A stretch of DNA of 15,154 nucleotides. Origin: an uncultured Alistipes sp. Lineage in GTDB: Bacteria > Bacteroidota > Bacteroidia > Bacteroidales > Rikenellaceae. Below are positions 7,046 through 14,021 of the stretch, piece after piece (positions within the stretch are counted from its first letter, which is position 1; every line of letters begins with the position of its first letter). Location of the stretch: positions 1 to 15,154 of the forward strand of contig CAUHCL010000044.1 of assembly GCA_959604655.1 (NCBI GenBank), read 5' to 3'. Below the pieces are notes generated by a model. It was not told the origin of the DNA. It searched no databases and saw only the letters and a program-made list of their open reading frames with translations. The position numbers were made by a program, and so were the translations under genes.

Positions 7046-7444
7046 ATGAAACGACTGTTTATTATCATCGCTCTTTCCGCGCTCGTCGGATGCGCGAACG
7101 CCGACAAGGCGAACGACCCGCTGCCCTTGAAGGAGCTTATAACCAAATCGAAAACCGAGCTTACATCGGAACAATGGAACGTGAAGAAGACGCTGTTCAG
7201 AGTCCTGGCGGAGAATATCGCATTCGAAAACGGCGAATTCGTACTCGATCTTACGAAAAAAGAGTTTACGGAGAACGGCCTGCCTGCGTCGTACTATAAG
7301 GAGGCTAAAAACAGTCTGAAAGATATGAATCGTTTCATAAAGGATATGAAACGCAAGAATCCCGCCGCGGAATTCGACGGCGAGCGTTTGTGGCGGGAGG
7401 CCGTTAAAAACACTCTCGGCGCCGTTCCCGAATATGCCGAATAG
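7046..7444 (+). CDS. Small predicted lipoprotein of unknown function
   Basis: A 132-residue protein that I do not recognise. The N-terminus MKRLFIIIALSALVGC is a lipoprotein signal peptide with lipobox ALVGC and lipidated Cys at 16. The mature part is about 116 residues, highly charged and apparently helical (KSKTELTSEQWNVKKTLFRV, KNSLKDMNRFIKDMKRK), with no further membrane segment and no other cysteine. A membrane-anchored periplasmic or outer-membrane location is inferred. It is the first gene after the promoter at 6987 and ends 18 bases before the oxidoreductase gene, suggesting co-transcription. Its A/T-leaning codons differ somewhat from the very GC-rich genes downstream, which may mark a more recently acquired or weakly expressed gene. 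Confidence 0.8.
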   Translation: MKRLFIIIALSALVGCANADKANDPLPLKELITKSKTELTSEQWNVKKTLFRVLAENIAFENGEFVLDLTKKEFTENGLPASYYKEAKNSLKDMNRFIKDMKRKNPAAEFDGERLWREAVKNTLGAVPEYAE

Positions 7445-7462
7445 AAACCAACATTTCGCAAT

Positions 7463-8038
7463 ATGAAGAAACTTATCGTAATAGACGCCTGCATGCGCCC
7501 CGAATCGCGCACCAAAAGGATACTGACTCCCGTTCTGGAGAGTCTCGGAAAGAGATACGAGGTCGAGATCTTCCCGCTCAACGACAAGGGCTACCCCGCG
7601 GTGGGCGAAAAGATGCTCGGCGAGCGCGCCGACGGCTATGTCCCCGAAGAGTTCGTCCGCATGGCCCGCGCCGTGGCCGAGGCCGACAGAATAGTGATAG
7701 CCGCGCCGTTCTGGGACATGAGCTTCCCGAGCGCGCTGAAGGTCTTTTTCGAGAACATATCGCTGTTCAACATCACTTTCGCCGACAACGGCAGCCGCTG
7801 CGTGGGGCTGTGCAAGGCCGAAAAGGTGATGTACATAACCACCCGCGGAATGGATATCTCCACGGGCGATCCGCTGGAGCAGGCCACGCCCTACATCAAG
7901 GCCCTGTCGTGGCTGTGGGGCTGGGGCGAGTTGCAGGTGGTGAGCGCGCAGAATCTCGATTACAGCACACCCGAGCAGATCGATGCCAGGATCGACGCGG
8001 CCGTGGCCGAAGGGTTGAGGCTCTGTGAAACATTTTAA
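7463..8038 (+). CDS. Flavodoxin-fold NAD(P)H-dependent oxidoreductase (AzoR-like)
   Basis: A 191-residue cytoplasmic protein of the flavodoxin-like NAD(P)H oxidoreductase group that includes FMN-dependent azoreductases and quinone reductases. It opens with strand MKKLIVIDACMR followed by the phosphate-binding region PESRTKR (13-19). The FMN-contacting stretch APFWDMSFPSALKVFFENIS (81-100) is the equivalent of the APMYNF...PxxLKxWID motif of AzoR. A second flavin-loop candidate is YITTRGMDISTG (124-135). Expected chemistry is two-electron reduction of quinones or azo dyes by NAD(P)H; the physiological substrate cannot be told. No signal peptide. It sits 18 bases after the lipoprotein gene and 12 bases before the glycosidase gene, consistent with one operon. 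Confidence 0.88.
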   Translation: MKKLIVIDACMRPESRTKRILTPVLESLGKRYEVEIFPLNDKGYPAVGEKMLGERADGYVPEEFVRMARAVAEADRIVIAAPFWDMSFPSALKVFFENISLFNITFADNGSRCVGLCKAEKVMYITTRGMDISTGDPLEQATPYIKALSWLWGWGELQVVSAQNLDYSTPEQIDARIDAAVAEGLRLCETF

Positions 8039-8050
8039 CGACTTACCGCG

Positions 8051-9487
8051 ATGATGAAGGTTCGGACCATTTTTGTGCTGCTCCTTGCGGGCATTGCGAC
8101 GGCGAATGTCGGTGCCGCCGAGCGGGGCGGACCGCTCCGCGTATCTGCCGACGGCCACTTTCTGCAATATGCCGACGGGCGGCCTTTCTTCTGGCTGGGC
8201 GACACGGCGTGGGAGCTGTTCCACCGTCTCGACCGCGACGAGGCCGACCTCTACATCGCCGACCGCGCCGCGAAGGGGTACACCGTGATTCAGGCCGTGG
8301 CGCTGGCCGAGATGGACGGCCTCGGTACGCCGAATGCCTACGGCCATCTGCCGCTGGTCGACCGCGACCCCTTGCGCCCCGCGACGCGCGACGGCGAGGC
8401 TAACGACTACTGGGACCATGTGGATTACATCGTCGGCAAGATCGGCGAGGCGGGCATGTATGTCGGCCTGCTGCCTACGTGGGGCAGCAATTGGAGCGAC
8501 GGCAATCCCATATTCGACGAGCGTAACGCCGAGAAGTACGGCCGCTTCATAGCCGAACGATATCGCGATTGCAACGTAATATGGATTCTGGGCGGCGACC
8601 GCAATCCCGACGATGCCCGCAAGCAGGCCGTCGTACGCGCCATGGCGCGCGGGATCCGCAGCGTCGATCGCGACAATCTCATTACATTTCACCCCGCGGG
8701 GTGGCGCGGTTCGGCGGAGTGGTTCCACGACGAGGGGTGGCTATCGTTCAACGCCCGTCAGAACGGGCACACCCCGCGTTACCAATCTTATCACAATACG
8801 CTGGCCGACTACCGTCGCACGCCAGCGAAGCCCGTGGTGGACATCGAACCGCTCTACGAGGATCATCCGCTGGAGTTCCGACCCGACGACGAGGGGCACT
8901 CCACCGCCGCCGACGTGCGCCGCGCACTCTACTGGGACGTGCTCGACGGTGCGTGCGGCGTGACCTACGGCCACCACTCGGTGTGGCAGATGTACGATCC
9001 CGACAAGGGGCGCGAGCCCGTGAACCGTCCGCTCATGCCGTGGCGCGAGGCGCTCGACCGACCCGCCGCCGTTCAGGCGGGCTATCTGCGGCGTCTTGTG
9101 GAGTCGCGGCCCTATTTCACCCGCATTCCCGCGCCCGACTTTATCGTCCCCGCCGAGGTGGCGAGCGCGGTCCCGGGCGGCAACGGCCGCTACCGCATGA
9201 CGGCCACGATGGACGCGGAGGGCAGCTACGCTATGGTATACGTCCCCTGCGGGCGCGCCTTCTCGGTCCGTGCCGATATGCTGAAGGCGAAGAAGATAGT
9301 CGCGTGGTGGTTCTGCCCGCGCACGGGCAGGGCGAAGCGGGCGGGTGTTTTCGACAACGACGGCCGTCCCCTGACTTTCGTGCCGCCTGCCGTAGGCGAG
9401 GCCGACGATGCGGTTCTGGTTCTCGACGATGCCGCGCGGAGATATCCCGTCCCGGGAGGGAAGGCGTACGTTGGCAATCGGAAATAA
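8051..9487 (+). CDS. Secreted GH140-type glycoside hydrolase (apiosidase-like, DUF4038)
   Basis: A 478-residue protein with a Sec signal peptide (about 1-23, ending NVGAAE). The mature protein starts with the DUF4038/apiosidase-like catalytic domain: ADGRPFFWLGDTAWELFHRL (about 41-60), a TIM-barrel with WGSNWSD (144-150), ILGGDRNPD (179-187) and PVVDIEPLYED (261-271). By comparison with GH140 apiosidase, D183 and E266 are candidate acid/base and nucleophile. From about 370 to the end is the small C-terminal beta domain commonly paired with it (YAMVYVPCG, AWWFCPRTG). Characterised GH140 enzymes release apiose from rhamnogalacturonan-II; other substrates are possible for this branch. Two ATGs in tandem (8051, 8054) make the exact start uncertain by one residue. 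No SusC/SusD genes adjoin, so it is outside an evident polysaccharide utilisation locus. Confidence 0.87.
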   Translation: MMKVRTIFVLLLAGIATANVGAAERGGPLRVSADGHFLQYADGRPFFWLGDTAWELFHRLDRDEADLYIADRAAKGYTVIQAVALAEMDGLGTPNAYGHLPLVDRDPLRPATRDGEANDYWDHVDYIVGKIGEAGMYVGLLPTWGSNWSDGNPIFDERNAEKYGRFIAERYRDCNVIWILGGDRNPDDARKQAVVRAMARGIRSVDRDNLITFHPAGWRGSAEWFHDEGWLSFNARQNGHTPRYQSYHNTLADYRRTPAKPVVDIEPLYEDHPLEFRPDDEGHSTAADVRRALYWDVLDGACGVTYGHHSVWQMYDPDKGREPVNRPLMPWREALDRPAAVQAGYLRRLVESRPYFTRIPAPDFIVPAEVASAVPGGNGRYRMTATMDAEGSYAMVYVPCGRAFSVRADMLKAKKIVAWWFCPRTGRAKRAGVFDNDGRPLTFVPPAVGEADDAVLVLDDAARRYPVPGGKAYVGNRK

Positions 9488-9501
9488 GCGATGGGCTTCG
9501 A

Positions 9502-9576
9502 GTCGCAGCCTGCGGAGCGAGCGGTTGCGAGCCTCCGCGGGGCAGAGGCTACGGCTCGCACGGCTCTGACGAGCCG
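9502..9576 (-). repeat. Family B multi-hairpin repeat, copy B3
   Basis: Read on the minus strand: CGGCTC-GTCA-GAGCCG (9576-9561), then GCGAGCC (9559-9553) pairing with GGCTCGC (9533-9527), then the closing tail CCGCAGGCTGCGAC (9514-9501). The hairpin-1 loop GTCA is the same as in B1 and B2 while the stem differs with complementary changes. The third hairpin of B1/B2 is shortened or lost. It starts 15 bases after the glycosidase stop codon. Confidence 0.72.
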
Positions 9577-9594
9577 CAAAAATAGTCGATTTAT

Positions 9595-9692
9595 CGATAT
9601 CGCCGTGCGATATCGGCAGTTCGCCGCCGCCCCACGCGGCGGACTGCTGCTCGGCGAAGCCTCGCGCACTCGCGCCGCCGACGGCGAGCCGA
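9595..9692 (+). repeat. Family A multi-hairpin repeat, copy A4
   Basis: Hairpin 1 CGATATCGC-CGT-GCGATATCG (9595-9615), hairpin 2 GCAGTTCGCCGC (9616-9627) with GCGGCGGACTGC (9636-9647), and a diverged 3' arm GCCGCCGACGGCGAGC (9674-9689). It lies back to back with B3 in the convergent gap between the glycosidase gene and efp. Confidence 0.82.
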
Positions 9693-9721
9693 CACATGAC
9701 CCGCCTCCTGCGATCATACCG

Positions 9722-9751
9722 AAAAACGGGCCGCCCGTATGGGGCGACCCG
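9722..9751 (-). terminator. Rho-independent terminator of efp
   Basis: Read on the minus strand, CGGGTCGCCCC, loop ATAC, GGGCGGCCCG, then TTTTT (9726-9722). It follows the efp stop by about 30 bases. On the plus strand the same stem lacks a strong T tract. Confidence 0.85.
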
Positions 9752-9782
9752 TCGTTATTGTACCGAAAACAGTAACCTGCGA

Positions 9783-10355
9783 TTAGCGGATACGCTCGTA
9801 GTACTCGCGGGTGCGGGTATCGACGCGGATCTTGTCGCCCGTGTTGATGAACAGGGGGACCTTGATCGTGGCGCCCGTATTCACCGTGGCGGGCTTGAGC
9901 GAATTGGTAGAGGCGGTGTCGCCCTTGATGCCCGGCTCGGTGTAGGTGACCTCCATGTCTACGATGGGGGGAAGCTCGGCCGAAAGAACGACCTCCTTGT
10001 CGGTGTGGAACATAACCTCCACGATCTGGCCGTCGGCCATGAGGTCGTAGTTATTGATAAGCTCCTTTTCGATGTTGATCTCCTCGAAAGTCTCGGTGTG
10101 CATGAAGTGCGCGCCCAGATCGTCCTCGTAGGTGAACTGGTAGGGGCGGCGCTCGACGCGTACCTGCTCGATTTTCTGGCTCACCGACGAGAAGGTGTTT
10201 TCGAGTACGCGGCCGTTTTCGAGGTTCTTGAGCTTCGAGCGTACGAATGCGGGGCCTTTGCCGGGTTTGCAGTGCTGGAAATCGACCACAAGGAAAGTCT
10301 TGCCGTCCATCTCGATGCACATGCCGATCTTGATATCAGCAGCTGTGATTGTCAT
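9783..10355 (-). CDS. efp: Translation elongation factor P
   Basis: A 190-residue protein with the three beta-barrel domains of EF-P, which binds between the P and E sites and relieves stalling at polyproline stretches. The N-terminal KOW-like domain contains HCKPGKGPAFVRSKLKNL; K33 at the loop tip (PGKG) is the position modified in other bacteria. The second and third domains follow (ELPPIVDMEVTYTEPGIKGD and the conserved end VPLFINTGDKIRVDTRTREYYER). Start ATG 10355, stop TAA 9785-9783; length is typical. No modification enzyme gene (epmA/epmB, earP or ymfI-like) is present here. It has its own -7 box and a terminator, so it is likely transcribed alone, downstream of ubiX on the same strand. 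Confidence 0.97.
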   Translation of the reverse strand: MTITAADIKIGMCIEMDGKTFLVVDFQHCKPGKGPAFVRSKLKNLENGRVLENTFSSVSQKIEQVRVERRPYQFTYEDDLGAHFMHTETFEEINIEKELINNYDLMADGQIVEVMFHTDKEVVLSAELPPIVDMEVTYTEPGIKGDTASTNSLKPATVNTGATIKVPLFINTGDKIRVDTRTREYYERIR

Positions 10356-10392
10356 AAAAATTATGTTTTTTCGTTAAAATTCGTAAGTGGCG

Positions 10393-10400
10393 CAAATATA
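10393..10400 (-). promoter_or_regulatory. efp promoter -7 box
   Basis: On the minus strand TATATTTG, a perfect TAnnTTTG, lies 37 bases before the efp ATG in the 80-base gap after ubiX. No clear -33 TTTG at standard spacing. Confidence 0.7.
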
Positions 10401-10435
10401 CGAAAAAATCCGTAAACGCATGCGTCATGCCGTTT

Positions 10436-10996
10436 TTATTTGTCGGCTCGCCCCTCAAATTCATAATGTTGCCTCTCCACACCGAGGTGCTCGACGGCGC
10501 GGTCCGCCACGGTCGACACCAGATCCTCGATCGTTTTCGGGTGCGAATAGAACGACGGCGAGGCGGGCAGGATCACGGCCCCCGCCTCGGTCAGGGCGGT
10601 CATGTTGCGCAGGTGGATGAGCGAGTAGGGCGCCTCGCGCACCACGCACACCAGCCTGCGGCGCTCCTTGAGCATCACATCGGCGGCGCGCTCGACGAGC
10701 GACTGCGACACGCCCGCGGCTATGCGGCCCACGCTGCCCATCGAGGCGGGGACTATTATCATGGCGTCGTAGCGCGCCGAACCGCTCGCCGCGGGCGAGA
10801 ACATGTCGTCGTTGTCGCAGCGCACTATCTTGGGCGATCGGGGCAACTCCACGCCCTCGTATTCCGCCACTTCGGCGGCACGGTCGCTCACGATGAGTGC
10901 GATGCGCTCCACCTGCGGCGCCTCGCAAAGTATCTCCAGGCATCGGCGGGCATACACGGCTCCGCTCGCGCCCGTTACGGCTGCTATGATTTTCAT
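10436..10996 (-). CDS. ubiX: Flavin prenyltransferase UbiX
   Basis: A 186-residue member of the UbiX/Pad1 family, which joins a dimethylallyl group to reduced FMN to make prenylated FMN, the cofactor of UbiD-type decarboxylases. Visible motifs are the FMN-binding GASGAVYA (9-16), S37 in IVSDRA, the long signature PASMGSVGRIAAGVSQSLVE (83-102), the VVREAPYSLIHLRNM strand (118-132) with R120, and PSFYSHPKTIEDLV (147-160). Length matches the family. No ubiD gene is in this window, so its partner decarboxylase must be elsewhere. It lies 105 bases after the deacetylase gene on the same strand with repeat A3 between and no -7 box seen in the gap, so readthrough from upstream is possible. Confidence 0.93.
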   Translation of the reverse strand: MKIIAAVTGASGAVYARRCLEILCEAPQVERIALIVSDRAAEVAEYEGVELPRSPKIVRCDNDDMFSPAASGSARYDAMIIVPASMGSVGRIAAGVSQSLVERAADVMLKERRRLVCVVREAPYSLIHLRNMTALTEAGAVILPASPSFYSHPKTIEDLVSTVADRAVEHLGVERQHYEFEGRADK

Positions 10997-11013
10997 GGTG
11001 CGTTATTGATTAT

Positions 11014-11096
11014 CGACATTGCAAAGCAATGTCGGCAGTTCGCCGCCACCCCGCGCGGCGGACTGCTGTCGCAATCCTCCGCTGTCGGCGAACAGC
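11014..11096 (+). repeat. Family A multi-hairpin repeat, copy A3
   Basis: Hairpin 1 CGACATTGC-AAA-GCAATGTCG (11014-11034), hairpin 2 GCAGTTCGCCGC (11035-11046) with GCGGCGGACTGC (11054-11065), 3' arm ending GTCGGCGAACAGC (11084-11096). It fills most of the gap between the deacetylase stop (5 bases away) and the ubiX start. Confidence 0.83.
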
Positions 11097-11101
11097 TTGG
11101 T

Positions 11102-11710
11102 TTACAACTCTATTATCTTGCACTTCAGCCCCAGCTCCTTGATGCGCTCCAGCACCCGCGGCAGGGCGTAGCTCATGTTGCGGAACGACTTCACGCTGTC
11201 GTGGAAGGCTATTATGCTCCCGGGGGCGATGTATTTGGCCACGCCGCGGTAGCACTCCGAAGGGGTGACGGTCGAGGCGTAGTCGCGTGAGAGGATGTTC
11301 CACATGATTATCTTGTAGCGCTGTCCCACGGCGCGCATCTGCGACGGCGTCACGCGGGCGTAGGGCGGGCGGAACAGATCGGTGTGGAGTATGTCGTCGG
11401 CGAAATCGACGTCCTCTATATATTTTTCGAGCGGCATTCCCCAGCCTTTCTGGTGCGAATAGGTGTGGTTGCCTATCTTGTGCCCCTCGTCGAGTATGCG
11501 CCGATAGAGATCGGGGTAGAGTTCGGCGTTCTTCCCAAGCACGAAGAAGGTGGCTTTGGCGTCGTAGCGTTTCAGCGTGGCGAGTATCCACTCGGTGATT
11601 CCCGGGGTGGGGCCGTCGTCGAAGGTGAGGAATACGCCGTTCCGATCGTCGATCTCCCAGATCATGTCGGGGAACAGCCGTTTTATGAATTTATAGGGTT
11701 TGATTTTCAT
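11102..11710 (-). CDS. Polysaccharide deacetylase family protein (NodB homology)
   Basis: A 202-residue carbohydrate esterase 4/NodB-fold protein that would remove N- or O-acetyl groups from a glycan using a bound metal. Motifs in order: TFDDGP (29-34, catalytic base D31 and metal D32), HTYSH (82-86, metal H82 and H86), RPPY (114-117), MWNILSRDY (136-144) and IIAFHD (166-171, with H170). The arrangement is complete but RPPY lacks the usual following Gly. I see no signal peptide or membrane segment before the domain, unusual for an enzyme acting on peptidoglycan or surface polysaccharide; an intracellular substrate or non-classical export is possible. It is divergent from the DUF4837 gene and upstream of ubiX. 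Family is firm, substrate unknown. Confidence 0.9.
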   Translation of the reverse strand: MKIKPYKFIKRLFPDMIWEIDDRNGVFLTFDDGPTPGITEWILATLKRYDAKATFFVLGKNAELYPDLYRRILDEGHKIGNHTYSHQKGWGMPLEKYIEDVDFADDILHTDLFRPPYARVTPSQMRAVGQRYKIIMWNILSRDYASTVTPSECYRGVAKYIAPGSIIAFHDSVKSFRNMSYALPRVLERIKELGLKCKIIEL

Positions 11711-11750
11711 TGTCGGTCGCTTTTCCGTTTTCCGTCTCGGCGGTCGCGGG

Positions 11751-11758
11751 CAAAAATA
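11751..11758 (-). promoter_or_regulatory. Putative deacetylase promoter -7 box
   Basis: On the minus strand TATTTTTG fits TAnnTTTG, 40 bases before the ATG at 11710. No convincing -33 box. Confidence 0.5.
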
Positions 11759-11788
11759 GTGTTTTTTTACTTAACCGCGGGTATATAT

Positions 11789-11819
11789 TTTGCACAATGT
11801 GAATTTTGTACTATATTTA
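11789..11819 (+). promoter_or_regulatory. Promoter of the DUF4837 gene
   Basis: TTTG at 11789-11792, exactly 19 bases, then TATATTTA at 11812-11819: the Bacteroidetes pattern with one change (final A for G) in the -7 box. The ATG at 11845 lies 25 bases on. Confidence 0.7.
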
Positions 11820-11844
11820 CCACGATATCAAAAAAACAGGCGAC

Positions 11845-12906
11845 ATGGTTAAAAAGATTGTTTTCAATGCGGTCGTGGCGGCGGCCGTGGTGCTCATGGC
11901 GGCGGGCTGCAAGGCTTTCCGCGCGGGATCGGAATACACGGCCACGGGCAATCCCTACGAAGTGATAGTCGTGTGCGCGCAGCCGCAGTGGCAGAGCGAA
12001 CTGGGTGACACGTTGCAGGCCGTGCTGAAACAGCCCGTGGCGGAGCTGCCCAAATACGAACCCATGTTCAACGTGATGCGCATCCTGCCCAACAACTTCA
12101 AGAGTCTGGTGGAGCGTCACCGCAATATAGTGAACGTGTTGGTGCGCGACGACATAAAGGAACCCTCGATCTCGGTGCAGTACGACGTCACGGCCAAGCC
12201 GCAGGTGTTCGTCACCATAAAGGGTCCCGACAATGCCTCGACGGCCGACTACGTGGCCCGCAATCAGGACAACCTGCTCTATGTGCTGGAGAAGGCCGAG
12301 CGCGACCGCGCCGTGGCCTATGCCGAAAAGTACTATTCGCCGCAGCTGGAGGAACTGATCCGCACGACCTTCGGCGTTGAGATGTACGTTCCCGACAACT
12401 TCAAGCTGCGCACCAAGAGCGACGACATGGTGTGGATCTCGCAGGAGTTCCCCACCGCGAGCCAGGGCTTCTTTATTTATAAGTATCCCTATACGGGTCC
12501 CGACGCGCTCAAGGCCGACGCTCTGGTGAAGGCGCGCAACGCCTTCGCGTCGCGCATACCGGGTCCCGTCGACGGATCGTACATGATTACGGTGGACAAG
12601 ATCGCCGACGAGAGCGGCGAGAACTACATCCCCTTCACCTCCGAGTACCGCACCATGCGTATCGGCGACCGTCCGTGGGTCGAGATGTACGGTCTGTGGG
12701 ATGTGGAGCATTACTTCATGGGCGGCCCGTACGTGAGCTACACGACGGTGAACAGGCAGAGCGGCGAGGTGATTACCGTCGACTGCTACATCTACTCGCC
12801 CAAGGTGGACAAACGCAACATGCTGCGCGAATTGCAGCACATGATCTACCTGATCGACTTCCCCGAGACCGACATGTTGCAGGACGGGGCGTCGGAGAGC
12901 CTTTGA
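11845..12906 (+). CDS. DUF4837 family lipoprotein
   Basis: A 353-residue protein of the Bacteroidetes DUF4837 family, function not established. I start it at ATG 11845 rather than the upstream in-frame ATG at 11806, because 11845 gives a proper lipoprotein signal (MVKKIVFNAVVAAAVVLMAAGC, Cys at 22) and the upstream part overlaps the promoter. The mature part begins with GNPYEVIVVC, typical of the family, and has an N-terminal half ending near YYSPQLEELIRTTFGVEMYVP and a C-terminal half containing WVEMYGLWDVEHYFMGGPYV and a conserved-looking end (NMLRELQHMIYLIDF). Anchoring in the cell envelope is inferred from the lipobox. Divergent from the deacetylase gene, convergent with thiL, with a shared hairpin between. 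Confidence 0.85.
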   Translation: MVKKIVFNAVVAAAVVLMAAGCKAFRAGSEYTATGNPYEVIVVCAQPQWQSELGDTLQAVLKQPVAELPKYEPMFNVMRILPNNFKSLVERHRNIVNVLVRDDIKEPSISVQYDVTAKPQVFVTIKGPDNASTADYVARNQDNLLYVLEKAERDRAVAYAEKYYSPQLEELIRTTFGVEMYVPDNFKLRTKSDDMVWISQEFPTASQGFFIYKYPYTGPDALKADALVKARNAFASRIPGPVDGSYMITVDKIADESGENYIPFTSEYRTMRIGDRPWVEMYGLWDVEHYFMGGPYVSYTTVNRQSGEVITVDCYIYSPKVDKRNMLRELQHMIYLIDFPETDMLQDGASESL

Positions 12907-12934
12907 TCCGCTTTCGCAAGTCTGACAAATAACA

Positions 12935-12962
12935 AGCCGCCGCACGTCGATGTGCGGCGGCT
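12935..12962. terminator. Bidirectional terminator-like hairpin between DUF4837 gene and thiL
   Basis: AGCCGCCGCAC (12935-12945) and GTGCGGCGGCT (12952-12962) form a perfect 11-bp stem with a 6-base loop, midway between two convergent stop codons. T tracts are poor on both sides (GTCGTTTCG on plus, TGTTATTTG on minus), so termination would rest mainly on the stem. Confidence 0.7.
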
Positions 12963-12971
12963 GTCGTTTCG

Positions 12972-14003
12972 CTACTCCTTGAAACCTTGCGCGCGCAGCT
13001 TTATGTCGCTGCCGTCGGGCGTCACGAGATAGGCACCCGTCGATTCGCGGGTGATGTGGCCCACCACGTCGACGAGTCCCAGACGCATGATCTGCTCCTG
13101 CATGGCCAGCGGCACGGTGAACATCAGTTCGTAATCCTCGCCGCCGTTGAGCGCCGCCACCACGGGATCGGCGTGCATCTCCTCGGCCAGCGCCGTGGTT
13201 TGTTTGGCTATTGGGATGCGGTCGAGGTATATGCGCGCGCCGCACTTCGAGGCTTTGCATATCTGCAACACCTCGCTGGCCAGACCGTCCGAAATGTCGA
13301 TCATCGACGTGGGCACGATCTTCTCCTCGGCCAGCGCCTCGATTATGTCCTTGCGCGCCCGCGGCTTCAGGTAGCGCTGCAACAGATATTCGTGACCCGC
13401 GAATTGCGGCTCGGGATTGCTGACGTCGGCCAGCACCCGCTTCTCGCGTTCGAGCAGTTGCAGACCCATGTAGGCCGCACCGAGGTTGCCCGTGATGCAG
13501 ATGAGGTCGTTGAACTGCGCGCCGCTACGGTAGGTCAGCGCCTTGCGGCGCGCACGGCCTATGGCCGTGATGCCTATGGTCAGGCCCGTCATCGACGCGC
13601 GCGTGTCGCCGCCCGCCAGATCCACTCCCAGCTCCTTGCAGGCGAATTCGATGCCTTCGTAGAGGTCCTTCAGCGCCTCGACCGACATTTTCGACGATAC
13701 GCCGAGCGATATCATTATCTGCTCGGGCATGGCGTTCATGGCCAGAATGTCGCTCACGCCCGCCGTTACGGCCTTGTAACCCAGGTGCTTGAGCGGGAAG
13801 TAGGTGAGGTCGAAATCCACGCCCTCCAGCAGCGCGTCGGTCGATACGACCACTGCGTCGTCGCGTCCCGCCGCGATTACCGCGGCATCGTCGCCCACGC
13901 CTTTCAGGGTCGATTTGTTGTCGGCCGCGGCGTTGCGCGTCAGTTCGTCTATGAGTCCGAACTCCCCGAGTTCGGCTATTTCGGTTCTCTTTCTGTCGTT
14001 CAT
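12972..14003 (-). CDS. thiL: Thiamine-monophosphate kinase
   Basis: Phosphorylates thiamine monophosphate to the active cofactor thiamine diphosphate with ATP, in the cytoplasm. The start ATG at 14003 (MNDRKRTEIAELGEFGLIDE) gives 343 residues; the open frame reaches further upstream, but through the promoter. Visible PurM/ThiL-type motifs: GVGDDAAVI (35-43, Mg/ATP-binding aspartates), STDALLEGVDFDLTYFP (54-70, substrate contact), GVSDILAMNA (82-91), DLAGGDT (128-134), and toward the C-terminus MIDISDGLASEV and NGGEDYELMF. This order is that of ThiL. No other thi gene is near and no thiamine-diphosphate riboswitch fits the roughly 20-base leader. Convergent with the DUF4837 gene and divergent from adk. 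Confidence 0.95.
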   Translation of the reverse strand: MNDRKRTEIAELGEFGLIDELTRNAAADNKSTLKGVGDDAAVIAAGRDDAVVVSTDALLEGVDFDLTYFPLKHLGYKAVTAGVSDILAMNAMPEQIMISLGVSSKMSVEALKDLYEGIEFACKELGVDLAGGDTRASMTGLTIGITAIGRARRKALTYRSGAQFNDLICITGNLGAAYMGLQLLEREKRVLADVSNPEPQFAGHEYLLQRYLKPRARKDIIEALAEEKIVPTSMIDISDGLASEVLQICKASKCGARIYLDRIPIAKQTTALAEEMHADPVVAALNGGEDYELMFTVPLAMQEQIMRLGLVDVVGHITRESTGAYLVTPDGSDIKLRAQGFKE

Positions 14004-14021
14004 CGTCGTTGTCTTTTCCCG

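Noticed and set aside
7046..9487. The three-gene unit as part of a polysaccharide utilisation locus or a mobile island
   Set aside because: No SusC/SusD, regulator, integrase or transposase gene is present; neighbours on both sides are housekeeping genes.
9561..9582. Hairpin 1 of the repeats as rho-independent terminators
   Set aside because: The stems are followed by GCAAAA rather than a T tract on the strand leaving the gene; real terminators with T tracts are found separately at 6487 and 9722.
14004..14021. Thiamine-diphosphate riboswitch upstream of thiL
   Set aside because: The -7 box at 14022-14029 leaves only about 20 bases of leader, too short for the aptamer, and no THI-box motif is seen.
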